From: Dyella flava
GTDB lineage: Bacteria > Pseudomonadota > Gammaproteobacteria > Xanthomonadales > Rhodanobacteraceae
Assembly: GCF_016904955.1 (NCBI RefSeq)
Contig: NZ_JADIKE010000016.1
Coordinates: 1-62,560, forward strand
Direction of reading: 5' to 3'
DNA length: 62,560 bases
Shown here: in pieces, positions 8,729 through 16,936 of the stretch
Numbering within the stretch: position 1 is the stretch's first letter
Layout of the letters: each line of letters begins with the position of its first letter
Program-made: the position numbers and the translations under genes
The notes under the pieces: model-generated
Databases searched by the model: none
What the model saw: only the letters and a program-made list of their open reading frames with translations
What the model was told of the DNA's origin: nothing

Positions 8729-8753
8729 GCCCTCTCCCCGCAGGGGAGAGGGC
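8729..8753. repeat. Palindromic repeat CCCTCTCCCC...GGGGAGAGGG
   Basis: An 11-bp perfect inverted repeat (GCCCTCTCCCC / GGGGAGAGGGC, 3-nt loop) lies just after the yceI stop. Related CCCTCTCC/GGAGAGGG palindromes occur at 22328, 44806-44938 and ~54915, so this is an intergenic REP-like family. It has no U-tract, so strong intrinsic termination is unlikely, but it could stabilise the mRNA 3' end. Confidence 0.75.
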
Positions 8754-8922
8754 GGGGTGAGGGGCGATCTCGCGAAGGTGGTTGTCTGCAGCGGTTGTGC
8801 TGCGATGACGCGGCGAGATTGTCCGCTCATCCCGATCTCCTTCCCGGCGAGGAGCAGGGGCAAATGCCAAGGCGGCCCTGCTAACATTGTCAGCCCCAAT
8901 GTCTCACCCGGAGCGACATCCC

Positions 8923-9129
8923 ATGTCGGTTTCCCCTACCGCGGCCAAGCCCATCCTGGCGAATGCCGAAAATCGTTACGAAGTGACGCGTTCGGACCTA
9001 CCGCTATCGTGTCCGATGCCGGGCATGGCCCTGTGGAACTCCCATCCGAAGGTGTATCTGCCGATCGTTCAGGACGGCGGCGAGTCCGTATGTCCTTACT
9101 GCGGTGCACATTACGTCCTGCGTGACTGA
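8923..9129 (+). CDS. Zinc-finger CHCC domain protein
   Basis: 68 residues from ATG 8923 (GGAG nine nt upstream; an earlier in-frame ATG at 8899 lacks a ribosome site). The C-terminal half, CPMPGMALWNSHPKVYLPI then CPYCGAHYVL, matches the CHCC zinc-binding domain shared with the NDUFS6 subunit of complex I. Free-standing bacterial versions are common in proteobacteria and have no well-defined role. The first Cys, the His and the CPYC pair are all present. The LPS glycosyltransferase gene follows 86 nt later. Confidence 0.85.
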   Translation: MSVSPTAAKPILANAENRYEVTRSDLPLSCPMPGMALWNSHPKVYLPIVQDGGESVCPYCGAHYVLRD

Positions 9130-9215
9130 TCGCGGGGCGGCATTCGGGCGCATGAGGCGTCACGCGGCACGATTAGTGCTTGTTTTCTTGGATGAAAGTT
9201 GCGAATGAGGGAACC

Positions 9216-10340
9216 ATGTCCGTTGCCGCCACGCCGGCCAGGGCGCTGACTATCGTCCAGCTGATCCCTGCGCTGCGCGCAGGTGGGGCGGAGCGCTCGG
9301 TACTGGAGACGGGACAGGCGTTGGTCAAGGCCGGCCATCGTTCCATCGTCATTTCTGCCGGCGGCCGCATGACCGCCCAGCTGGAAGCCGAAGGCAGCCA
9401 GCACATCACCCTGGATATCGGCCGCAAGTCGCTGCTTACCCTGGGCAAGCTGGGCCGGCTGCGAAGTCTGTTGCGAGAGTTGAAGCCGGACGTCGTCCAC
9501 GTCCGCTCGCGATTGCCGGCCTGGATGGGCTGGTGGGCGCTCAAGGGCCTGTCGCCCCGGCCGCATTTCATCACTACCGTGCACGGGCTCAATTCGCCGG
9601 GCCGCTATAGCGCCATCATGCTGCGCGGCGAGCGCATCGTGGTCGTTTCGCAGACCGGGCGCGATTACCTGCTGAGCCATTACCAGAAGCTGGATACCAC
9701 GCGCATTCGCATCATTCCGCGCGGCATCGATCCGGAAGCCTTCCCGTACGGCCATCGCCCGGACGAAGCCTGGCAGAAGGCGTTCTTCAACGATTTCCCG
9801 CAACTCGCTGGCGCGCCGCTGCTCACCTTGCCGGGGCGCGGCACTCGGCTGAAGGGCCATCACGATGCCATTGAGCTGGTGGCCGAGCTCAAGCAGCGCG
9901 GCATCGAAACCCGGCTGTTGCTGCTGGGCGTGATCGAGCCTGGCCGCGAAGCCTATGTGCGCGAGCTGCAGGACCTCATCAAGGCGCGTGGCATCGCCGA
10001 GCAAGTGGCGCTGACACCGCAGCGTTCGGATGTGCGCGACATCTATGCGATGTCCGCCCTGGTATTGCAGCTGTCGAACAAGCCCGAAGCGTTTGGCCGT
10101 ACCGTGGTAGAAGCGTTGTCGCTGTGCCGCCCGGTGCTCGGCTATGCCCATGGTGGCGTGGGCGAGCTGCTGGCCGAACTCTATCCCGCCGGCCGTGTGC
10201 CTCCCGGCGACCGTGAGCGCCTGGTCGAACGTGCCGCCGAACTGCTGCGCGTCGCCCCGCCGATTGCCCCGCTGCAACGCTATCGCCTGATCGATATGCA
10301 GCGCGCTGCGCTGGCGCTTTATGAGGAAGTGGCTGCCTGA
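9216..10340 (+). CDS. Glycosyltransferase family 4 (GT-B), LPS core type
   Basis: 374 residues from ATG 9216 (GAGGG close upstream; ATG 9192 is an alternative). The N-terminal nucleotide-free domain begins TIVQLIPALRAGGAERSVLE, a signature of GT4 enzymes. The C-terminal donor-binding domain has LTLPGRGTRLKGHHDAI and the E-x7-E-like motif SNKPEAFGRTVVEAL. It acts in the cytoplasm on a membrane-bound acceptor. The neighbours (O-antigen ligase-like gene, GT2, waaA, lipid A acyltransferase) point to LPS core assembly. The sugar donor cannot be read from sequence. Confidence 0.85.
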   Translation: MSVAATPARALTIVQLIPALRAGGAERSVLETGQALVKAGHRSIVISAGGRMTAQLEAEGSQHITLDIGRKSLLTLGKLGRLRSLLRELKPDVVHVRSRLPAWMGWWALKGLSPRPHFITTVHGLNSPGRYSAIMLRGERIVVVSQTGRDYLLSHYQKLDTTRIRIIPRGIDPEAFPYGHRPDEAWQKAFFNDFPQLAGAPLLTLPGRGTRLKGHHDAIELVAELKQRGIETRLLLLGVIEPGREAYVRELQDLIKARGIAEQVALTPQRSDVRDIYAMSALVLQLSNKPEAFGRTVVEALSLCRPVLGYAHGGVGELLAELYPAGRVPPGDRERLVERAAELLRVAPPIAPLQRYRLIDMQRAALALYEEVAA

Positions 10341-10425
10341 GTCCGGTCTGCGATCCCCGCTGCGATCGTAGACAGGCTCCAAAGTGGCTCGCCTACAATG
10401 CAGGGATCGCTATTCCGGATCCGGC

Positions 10426-11694
10426 ATGAGCCCTTTCGTTCCAGCGCTGAAGAACCTGCTGCGCTCACCACTGTTGCCGCTATGGCTGGTGGTGGCGCTG
10501 CTGCCGTTTGGGCGTAGCGCCGAGCTAGGCACCTTTCTGTGCACGATTGGGTTGCTGCTTGCCTGGCGGCGCGATCCTGCCGTGTTGCGTGGAAACGCCG
10601 GGGCTCGATGGCTGTGTCTGCTGCTGGCCTGCTATATCGGCGCTGCACTGCTTTCGGCATTTGGCGCTGTCATGCCAGGCAAGAGCTGGTCGACGGTGTT
10701 GGCGCTGCTGCGCTATGTCCCGCTGGGCTGGTATGCCTGCTACACCATGCGTGGTTTGCCGCGCTTGCACGGTTTCTATGTGGCTGTGGCAGCCGTTATG
10801 GCGTTCTGGGTGCTGGATGCGTGGATGCAGATGCTTACCGGCTGGAGCTTGCGCGGACACGCCGAACCGGAACGTATTTCCGGCCTTTTTGGCGCTGACG
10901 ATCCCAAGCTGGGGCCAAGCTTGGCCGTGCTTTCACCATTTGCGCTGTGGGTGGCGCGTGAGCGTTGGCAAAGGCGTGGATTGATCGTCGCGTTTTTGTT
11001 GTTGCTGGGGCCGGTGATGCTTAGCGGCTCACGTTCGGCATGGATCTGTTTCGGGTTGGTTGCGTTGATATTCCTGTGGCGCGAAGCCAGGTCGCCGTTT
11101 CGTTTTATCGCGGCCTGCGCCGTAACCGGCATGATCCTGCTGGCAGCCGGTGGTGTCGCCTGGAAAACCTCGACCCGTTTCGAAGTGCGCATGCAGCGCA
11201 CGCTCGCGGTCTTTGGCGGCAGCGAGCAGGATCTCAACGAAGCGACGACTGGCAGGCTGGATATCTGGCATAACAGTCTGGCGATGATCGCGGCGCATCC
11301 CATCACGGGGGTTGGTGTGCGCGATTTCCGTTATGCCTATCCACACTTTGCGCCGGCGAATGATCATTTCATGGTGGCGGAAAACTGCGGTGATGGCGTG
11401 GGCGCCTGCCATGCGCATCAGCTCGTGCTGGAAATCCTTACCGAGACGGGCGGCGTTGGTTTGCTGTTGTGGCTGGTGGGTGTCGGCATCGCATGGCGGG
11501 CATGGCGGCGCGCCGGCCAGATCGGCCGGGCCGCGGCTTTTCCGGTGACGGTGTCGCTGGTGGCCATGCTGTTTCCGATCAATACGCATATGGCCTTCTA
11601 TTCGGCTTGGTGGGGGCTGTTGTTCGCCTGGTTGCTGGGCCTGTGGTGCGCGGCGCTTTATGCTCCGTCCGAGGAACCGCGTCATGGCTCGTGA
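10426..11694 (+). CDS. O-antigen ligase/Wzy-family polytopic membrane protein
   Basis: 422 residues from ATG 10426 with about ten hydrophobic segments. The central motif GRLDIWHNSLAMIAAHPITG (spaced), followed by GVGVRDF and a periplasmic loop ending HAHQLVLEILTETGG, is the Wzy_C signature: a conserved Arg and His on the large loop of WaaL-type ligases. WaaL transfers O-antigen from undecaprenyl-PP to lipid A-core in the inner membrane. Wzy polymerases share the fold, but the company of core genes favours ligase. The last 11 nt overlap the next gene. Confidence 0.82.
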   Translation: MSPFVPALKNLLRSPLLPLWLVVALLPFGRSAELGTFLCTIGLLLAWRRDPAVLRGNAGARWLCLLLACYIGAALLSAFGAVMPGKSWSTVLALLRYVPLGWYACYTMRGLPRLHGFYVAVAAVMAFWVLDAWMQMLTGWSLRGHAEPERISGLFGADDPKLGPSLAVLSPFALWVARERWQRRGLIVAFLLLLGPVMLSGSRSAWICFGLVALIFLWREARSPFRFIAACAVTGMILLAAGGVAWKTSTRFEVRMQRTLAVFGGSEQDLNEATTGRLDIWHNSLAMIAAHPITGVGVRDFRYAYPHFAPANDHFMVAENCGDGVGACHAHQLVLEILTETGGVGLLLWLVGVGIAWRAWRRAGQIGRAAAFPVTVSLVAMLFPINTHMAFYSAWWGLLFAWLLGLWCAALYAPSEEPRHGS

Positions 11695-12445
11695 GCCGCT
11701 CTCGGTAGTAGTGATTACCTACAACAACGCTGACACGCTCGATGCCTGTCTGCGTGAAGTGGATTGGGTCGATGAAATCGTCGTGCTCGATTCCGGTTCG
11801 ACCGACAGCACGGTGTCGATCGCACGCATGCATGGCGCCAAGGTGGACGTGCATCCGTTCGACGATTACGGTCCGCAAAAGCAGCGTGCGTACGACATGG
11901 CGCGCAACGATTGGGTCCTGAACCTCGACGCCGACGAGATCCTCTCGCCCGGCACGCGCGCCATCATCGAGCGCGCGCTGGAAGATCCCCGGCATGCTGG
12001 TTTTCGCTTGCCGCGCCGTGAGCGCATGTTCTGGACCGTGCAGCACCGCTGGAGTCATCGCAACGGGCATTTGCGTCTGTTTAATCGCCGGCGCGGCGGC
12101 ATGAACGATGTGGAAGTGCATGCGGCGGTGGAGGTGCGCGGCCCGGTGAAAACATTGTGGAGCGCCGACTTCGTCAACAAGGGCGATGGCGACATTGCCA
12201 CGCGTGTGGAGAAGATCAATCGCTACAGCAGCGGCATGGTTGCGCACAAGCTGCGTCGTGGCCAGCGCTTTACCGGCTTGCGCATGGTGATCTACCCGCC
12301 GCTATTCTTCTTGCGGCAGTTCCTGCTGAAGCGTTACTTCCTCAGCGGCTGGGCTGGGTTTATTGCCAGCGTGCTGGGTTCGTTCTACGTGTTTCTCAAA
12401 TATGCCAAGCTGCATGAGGCGCGCAGGGCCAAGCGAAACACATAG
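11684..12445 (+). CDS. Glycosyltransferase family 2, LPS core (WaaE/KdtX-like)
   Basis: 253 residues; the start at 11684 lies inside the end of the ligase gene, so the two are translationally coupled. LSVVVITYNNADTLDACL is the GT2 opening. LNLDADEILSP carries the DxD metal/donor motif, and GPQKQRAYDMARNDWVL is typical of WaaE/LgtF-type beta-1,4-glucosyltransferases. A hydrophobic patch near the C-terminus (YPPLFFLRQFLLKRYFL) probably attaches it to the inner membrane. The sugar (glucose in the best-known relatives) is inferred. Confidence 0.85.
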   Translation: MAREPLSVVVITYNNADTLDACLREVDWVDEIVVLDSGSTDSTVSIARMHGAKVDVHPFDDYGPQKQRAYDMARNDWVLNLDADEILSPGTRAIIERALEDPRHAGFRLPRRERMFWTVQHRWSHRNGHLRLFNRRRGGMNDVEVHAAVEVRGPVKTLWSADFVNKGDGDIATRVEKINRYSSGMVAHKLRRGQRFTGLRMVIYPPLFFLRQFLLKRYFLSGWAGFIASVLGSFYVFLKYAKLHEARRAKRNT

Positions 12446-12460
12446 ATAGCTACGTGGGTT

Positions 12461-12550
12461 GGGTAGGTTGGGTTAGCGCAGCGTAACCCAAAGATGTTTG
12501 TCGCTCCGGCGGAATTCCGTTGGGTTACGCTGCGCTAACCCAACCTACCC
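12461..12550. repeat. Perfect 30-bp inverted repeat (GTAGGTTGGGTTAGCG family)
   Basis: Arms 12461-12490 and 12521-12550 are exact reverse complements around a 30-nt loop. Each arm also holds a smaller dyad (GGGTTA...TAACCC). It sits between convergent genes (GT2 on +, GT4 on -). This motif type is a widely scattered intergenic element in proteobacteria. It could fold into a long hairpin that ends transcription from both sides, or be a small mobile REP/MITE-like unit. No terminal target duplication was evident. Confidence 0.9.
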
Positions 12551-12559
12551 GACCTACGC

Positions 12560-13636
12560 TTAGCCGTCGCTCAAAATGCGCACGAACTCATCCGCGATGA
12601 CGCGCGTGCTGAAATGCCGGTCGACAAAATCGCGTGCAGCGATGCCCATCGGTTCGCGTACTTCGGGATCGCACATCCGCGCGATGGCATTGCGCCAAGC
12701 GGCGACATTGCCTGGCGGCAGCAGCAGGCCGGTCACGTTGGGCGAGAGCGTTTCGGGAACACCGCCCACATTGCTGGCCAATACCGGTGCGCCTGCCGCC
12801 TGGGCTTCAACAGAGACGCGGCCGAAGGTTTCCGTGGCAATCGACGGGAAGGCCAGCATGGAGATCGCGCTGTAGTAAGGATGCACGTCGTCGATCCAGC
12901 CCAGCATGTGATGTCGGTGCGCAAATGAGCCGGCCTCAATGCGCTCTCCCAGCATTTGCGAATCCGGCCCATGTCCCAGCCACATGCAATGCAGGCGCGG
13001 CTCCTGGGCCATCGCGCCATCGAGCGCCTCCAGCACGGTGAAAATGCCTTTGCTGTGGTGGATGCGGCCAAAATAGCCGAGCACGATGGCATCTTGCGGC
13101 ATGCCGAGCTTGTGCAGGATTTCCTGGCGCTGCTGTGCATCGGGATGGCACCAGGCCATGTTCACCGGGTTGTACAGCACTCGCACCAGTTGCGGTGGAA
13201 CGCCACGATCGAGATAAGCCTGGCGCGCATGCTGGGAAACGGCGAAAAAGCGTTGCGCCAGCCGCGGCACCAGATAACCGGAAACACGCCCCATCGCCGG
13301 GGTGCGATGACGAAACAGCGCGACCGGCACGCTCAGCAAACGGCTGATCAGGATCAGCGGCCAGTATTCCTTGCCGAAATTGCCCACCAGCCAGTCCGGA
13401 CGAAGCTCGCGCGCTGCCTTGAAGCTGGCGAAATAGCCGCGCAGATCGAAGATGTTGCGGAATTTCGCCGGATAAAGCCGCACCCCCGATGCTGCAAGAT
13501 GATTGGCGATCAGCCCGTTCGGATACACCACTGCACTGACCTGATGGCCGGCTTCGACCATGGCCTGGGCCAGCGCGATGAAGTGCGTGGCCGCCCCGGT
13601 GTTCTCCGGGTTGGTGCCGACAAAAAGGAATTTCAT
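12560..13636 (-). CDS. Glycosyltransferase family 4 (GT-B)
   Basis: 358 residues from ATG 13636. KFLFVGTNPENTGAATHFIALAQAM is the acceptor-domain start; ILHKLGMPQDAIVLGYFGRIHHSKGIFTVLEAL (spaced) begins the donor domain, and PSIATETFGRVSVEAQAAGAPV holds the E-x7-E motif. It overlaps the deacetylase gene by 4 nt, so the two form an operon on the minus strand, facing the + strand LPS genes. Likely a cytoplasmic enzyme for LPS core or another cell-surface glycan; donor and acceptor are unknown. Confidence 0.85.
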   Translation of the reverse strand: MKFLFVGTNPENTGAATHFIALAQAMVEAGHQVSAVVYPNGLIANHLAASGVRLYPAKFRNIFDLRGYFASFKAARELRPDWLVGNFGKEYWPLILISRLLSVPVALFRHRTPAMGRVSGYLVPRLAQRFFAVSQHARQAYLDRGVPPQLVRVLYNPVNMAWCHPDAQQRQEILHKLGMPQDAIVLGYFGRIHHSKGIFTVLEALDGAMAQEPRLHCMWLGHGPDSQMLGERIEAGSFAHRHHMLGWIDDVHPYYSAISMLAFPSIATETFGRVSVEAQAAGAPVLASNVGGVPETLSPNVTGLLLPPGNVAAWRNAIARMCDPEVREPMGIAARDFVDRHFSTRVIADEFVRILSDG

Positions 13637-14379
13637 GCGCGACGATTCTCGTAATTGGTAAAGGCGCGCATGGCGAACTGGGGCAGCACATGGTGTCGCG
13701 CGACTTGCACGCGTGGCAGGCGCCAGAGGTTCATGCCGGTGGTCGCGCGTCCGCGATGAGTGGTGGTGGCAGCGTCATACCCGGCCGCACGGGTGGCGTC
13801 GGCGACGCGATCGTCCATGTCACCGTAGGGATAGCAGAACTGCGTGACCGGCGCGCCGAGGTGATCTTCCAGATCCACCTTGCTGCCGGCGATTTCTTCG
13901 TGCAGCTGCGCATCGTTGCACTGGGTCAGGCGCGGATGGCTGCGCGTGTGTGCGCCGATCTCCATGCCGCCGGCATGCCAGGCGCGCAGTTGCGCCGGTG
14001 TCATCAACGGTTTCTGGATACCGAGCTTTTCGGCATCCCAGTTGTTGTAGCGGCCGATGCTGCCGCTCACCACATAGCAGGTGGCGGTGAAGCCGTAGCG
14101 TTGCAGCACCGGGAGGGCCCATTCGAGATTGTCGACGTAGCCGTCATCCAGCGTGATGACGGCAATGTGGCCCTGCTGCTCGCCACGCAGGTACGGCATG
14201 GCATCGGCCATCGACAGGCCCTTGTAGCCCATCCGCTTGAGCAACCACATTTGCCGTGCAAAAGCGCCCGGACTCACATACAGACTGCGCCAGCGGCGCA
14301 GCTCGCGCGGCGCCCGGTCAATGTTGTGGTACATGAAAATCGGGCAAGCCCGATCTTGCTGCCCCGCGGTCGCGCTCAT
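13633..14379 (-). CDS. Polysaccharide deacetylase (NodB-type) family protein
   Basis: 248 residues from ATG 14379 (GGAG upstream). PIFMYHNID is the usual opening of this subgroup. AVITLDDGYVDN is the NodB motif 1 with the catalytic and metal Asp residues, EIGAHTRSHPRLT is the H-x3-H metal motif, and FCYPYGDMDDRV is motif 3. No signal peptide is visible, so it would act in the cytoplasm or at the inner membrane, which fits deacetylation of a lipid-linked sugar before export. First gene of a two-gene operon with the GT4 downstream. Confidence 0.85.
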   Translation of the reverse strand: MSATAGQQDRACPIFMYHNIDRAPRELRRWRSLYVSPGAFARQMWLLKRMGYKGLSMADAMPYLRGEQQGHIAVITLDDGYVDNLEWALPVLQRYGFTATCYVVSGSIGRYNNWDAEKLGIQKPLMTPAQLRAWHAGGMEIGAHTRSHPRLTQCNDAQLHEEIAGSKVDLEDHLGAPVTQFCYPYGDMDDRVADATRAAGYDAATTTHRGRATTGMNLWRLPRVQVARHHVLPQFAMRAFTNYENRRA

Positions 14380-14537
14380 GCGGACTCCCAGTCGGCCAGT
14401 CGCAGAATTTTACGGCAATTGGCGCCGCCGAAGGACGTGACGGGCTGTTTGGCGAAACACGGGTTAGGCATGGGAAGGTGTGGGGACGAGCCAGCGTGCT
14501 TATCTACCGGGCGATGCTGTCGATAGCCTGTCGCGGC

Positions 14538-15464
14538 TCAGTAAATCTGTGGATAGCCATCAGGGCGCGTTTTGAAGCGTTTGTGTACCCACAGGTATTG
14601 CTCCGGCGCTTCGCGCACCATCTGCTCGATGCTGTGGTTGACGCGGGCGGTATCGGCCTGGGCATCGGTGCTGGGCAGATCTTCCAGCGGCGCTCCCAGC
14701 CGAAGCACATAGCCCTGGCTGCCGGGCAGGCGGCGATGGAAAAACGGGATCACCGCCGACTGGGACATTCGCGCCAGATGATGGGTGGCGGTGATGGTGG
14801 CGGCCGGAACGCCGAAGAATGGTACGAACACGTTGTCCTTGCTGCGCATGTCCTGGTCCGGCGCGTACCAGAGCGTGCCGCCGCCGCGCAGGTATTTCAC
14901 GGTGCCGCGGATATCGTCCTTGTCGAACATCGCCCGCGCGTAGCCGAGGCGCGCGCGCAGCACGGCCCATTCGAACACCGGGTTGTCCATGCGCCGGTAC
15001 ATGCCGGCAATGCGGATACGCTGGGAAACCAGTCGCGCGCACAGTTCCAGATGCGAGAAGTGGCCGCCGACCAGTAGTACGCCGCGTCCCGCCGCGTGTG
15101 CCGCTGCGAGATGTTCCAGTCCTTCGAACTGCACCGGGATTTTCGCGATCGCACGATCGGAGCCCATCCACCCCAGCGCGAACTCGATCAGCATCAGGCC
15201 AATGTCGCGCAGGTGTTCATCCACCAGCCTGGCCTGTGTCTTGGCATCAAGGTCGGGGAAGCACAGCGCGATATTGGTGGCGGCCACTTTGCGGCGTGGC
15301 GAGGGGTAGCGCTCGATCAGCGCACCCAGCCCGCGACCGATCGCCATCAGCACCGGGAAAGGCAGCATGGCCAGCAGCTTCATCACGCCCACGCCGATCC
15401 ACGCCGGCCAGAGGCGTGGTGAGAGAAGGGCGGGGGTGAAGGATGGACGAGGAGTTCCGGGCAT
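14538..15464 (-). CDS. Lipid A biosynthesis acyltransferase, LpxL/HtrB family
   Basis: 308 residues if the start is ATG 15464 (ATG 15473 and upstream in-frame codons are possible; no clear ribosome site decides). An N-terminal hydrophobic segment (GVGVMKLLAMLPFPVLMAIG) anchors it to the inner membrane. GGHFSHLELC contains the H-x4-E catalytic pair of LpxL/LpxM enzymes, and RGGGTLWYAPDQDMR is the second family motif. The reaction is transfer of an acyl chain from acyl-ACP to Kdo2-lipid IVA. It lies head to head with waaA, which makes the Kdo2 acceptor, a functionally sensible pairing. Confidence 0.9.
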   Translation of the reverse strand: MPGTPRPSFTPALLSPRLWPAWIGVGVMKLLAMLPFPVLMAIGRGLGALIERYPSPRRKVAATNIALCFPDLDAKTQARLVDEHLRDIGLMLIEFALGWMGSDRAIAKIPVQFEGLEHLAAAHAAGRGVLLVGGHFSHLELCARLVSQRIRIAGMYRRMDNPVFEWAVLRARLGYARAMFDKDDIRGTVKYLRGGGTLWYAPDQDMRSKDNVFVPFFGVPAATITATHHLARMSQSAVIPFFHRRLPGSQGYVLRLGAPLEDLPSTDAQADTARVNHSIEQMVREAPEQYLWVHKRFKTRPDGYPQIY

Positions 15465-15594
15465 CCGATGCATTGTAGCGGCTGGTGCGAAGGGTGAGTG
15501 GGCGAGGGCACTTCCGACACGCCTCCAGGCCATGCACCCCTCGGTCCGTCGGCCCTGGACCCGTATACTTCCGCGTCCCAGCCAGGAATATCCG

Positions 15595-16860
15595 TTGCGC
15601 TACCTCTATACGCTCCTCATGTATCTCGCCACGCCGATCATCGTGATGCGGCTGCTGACGCGTGGCATGCGCTATGGCAATTACCACCATCGGTGGCCGG
15701 AGCGTTTCGGTATCTTCAAGGCTCCGGATCTGCGCGGCAGCATCTGGGTGCATGCCGTGTCGGTGGGCGAGGTGAATGCGGCCGAGCCGCTGATCAAGGC
15801 GTTGCGGGTGGATTATCCGAATGCGCCGCTGGTGGTGACCACGGTCACGCCGACGGGATCGGCGCGCGTGCAGCAGCTGTTCGGCGACAGCGTCTTTCAT
15901 GTGTACCTGCCTTACGACTTGCCGTTCTCGGTGCATCGCTTTCTCACGCAGATCCGCCCGCGCCTGGCGCTGATCGTGGAAACCGAGATCTGGCCGAATC
16001 TCTATTTCGGCTGCTATCGGCGCGGGATTCCGTTGATGATCGTCAATGCGCGCCTGTCCGGGCGTTCGTTGCGCGGTTATGCACCGATGCGTGCCCTGCT
16101 GCGTTCGGCCTTGCGTTGCGTGAGCCAGATTTCCGCTCAGTCGCGTACGGACGCGGCGCGCTATCGATTGTTGGGCGCCGATCCGGACCTGGTGACGGTA
16201 AGCGGCAATCTGAAATTCGATATGCCGGTGCCGGTCGGTGCGTTGGAAGGCGGCGAGATTTTCCGCCGGCAGTGGGGCCACCTGCGTCCGGTGTGGATTG
16301 CGGCAAGCACGCACGAAGGTGAAGAGCTGGCGGTGCTTGAAGCGCATCTGGAGATACTCAAGCGACTGCCTGATGCCTTGTTGTTGATCGCGCCGCGTCA
16401 CCCGGAACGCTTTCGGGTGGTGGAGAATTCGGCCCGCAGCCTGGGTTTTGCCACCGCTACGCGCAGTGCCGATCGCGTTCCTGGCGCTTCGCATCAGGTA
16501 TTTCTGATCGACACGATGGGCGAATTGATGCCGTTTTTCGCTGCGTCGGATCTCGCTTTCGTCGGCGGCAGCCTGGTGCCGATCGGCGGCCACAACGTGC
16601 TTGAGCCAGCCGCTTTGGCCAGGCCGGTACTAGTGGGCCCGCATACCTTCAATTTCGAGGAAATCACGCTGACCTTGATTCGCGGTGGCGGCGCCAAGCG
16701 CGTGTTGCAAAGTGAAGCGCTGGGTGAGGAAGTACTGGAGCTGCTGCAGGACGAGGTGCGTTGCAGGCAAATGGGGCAGCAGGCGCGCGTGGTATTCGAC
16801 AGCGAACGCGGTGCGGTGGGCAGGGTAATGAAACTGATCGACCGCATGCTGCAGGAATAG
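15595..16860 (+). CDS. waaA: 3-deoxy-D-manno-octulosonic acid (Kdo) transferase
   Basis: 421 residues from TTG 15595, chosen because CAGGA lies 7 nt upstream and because RYLYTLLMYLATPIIVMRLL is the usual N-terminal membrane anchor of WaaA; the open frame extends much further 5' but has no family similarity. IWVHAVSVGEVNAAEPLI carries the catalytic Glu of GT30; LVVTTVTPTGSARVQ, ETEIWPNL, ASTHEGEE and GGSLVPIGGHNVLEPAALARPV are all diagnostic. It adds Kdo to lipid IVA in the cytoplasmic leaflet and is essential in most Gram-negatives. A bidirectional terminator follows. Confidence 0.95.
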   Translation: MRYLYTLLMYLATPIIVMRLLTRGMRYGNYHHRWPERFGIFKAPDLRGSIWVHAVSVGEVNAAEPLIKALRVDYPNAPLVVTTVTPTGSARVQQLFGDSVFHVYLPYDLPFSVHRFLTQIRPRLALIVETEIWPNLYFGCYRRGIPLMIVNARLSGRSLRGYAPMRALLRSALRCVSQISAQSRTDAARYRLLGADPDLVTVSGNLKFDMPVPVGALEGGEIFRRQWGHLRPVWIAASTHEGEELAVLEAHLEILKRLPDALLLIAPRHPERFRVVENSARSLGFATATRSADRVPGASHQVFLIDTMGELMPFFAASDLAFVGGSLVPIGGHNVLEPAALARPVLVGPHTFNFEEITLTLIRGGGAKRVLQSEALGEEVLELLQDEVRCRQMGQQARVVFDSERGAVGRVMKLIDRMLQE

Positions 16861-16887
16861 CGCGCGAATCGAAGACGCTCGAACCAT

Positions 16888-16918
16888 AAAAAAGGCCGGG
16901 ATAAACCCGGCCTTTTTT
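16888..16918. terminator. Bidirectional rho-independent terminator between waaA and tolC
   Basis: AAAAAAGGCCGGG-ATAAA-CCCGGCCTTTTTT: a 7-bp GC stem flanked by A-tract and T-tract works on both strands and separates convergent waaA (+) and tolC (-). Confidence 0.92.
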
Positions 16919-16936
16919 GTTGCGTCCCCCGTGCTG

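Noticed and set aside
9111..10382. 423-codon minus-strand frame over the GT4 gene
   Set aside because: Shadow of the glycosyltransferase on the + strand, without recognisable motif.
15247..16593. 448-codon minus-strand frame over waaA
   Set aside because: Same reason: antisense to a clear Kdo transferase gene, low-complexity translation, no ribosome site.
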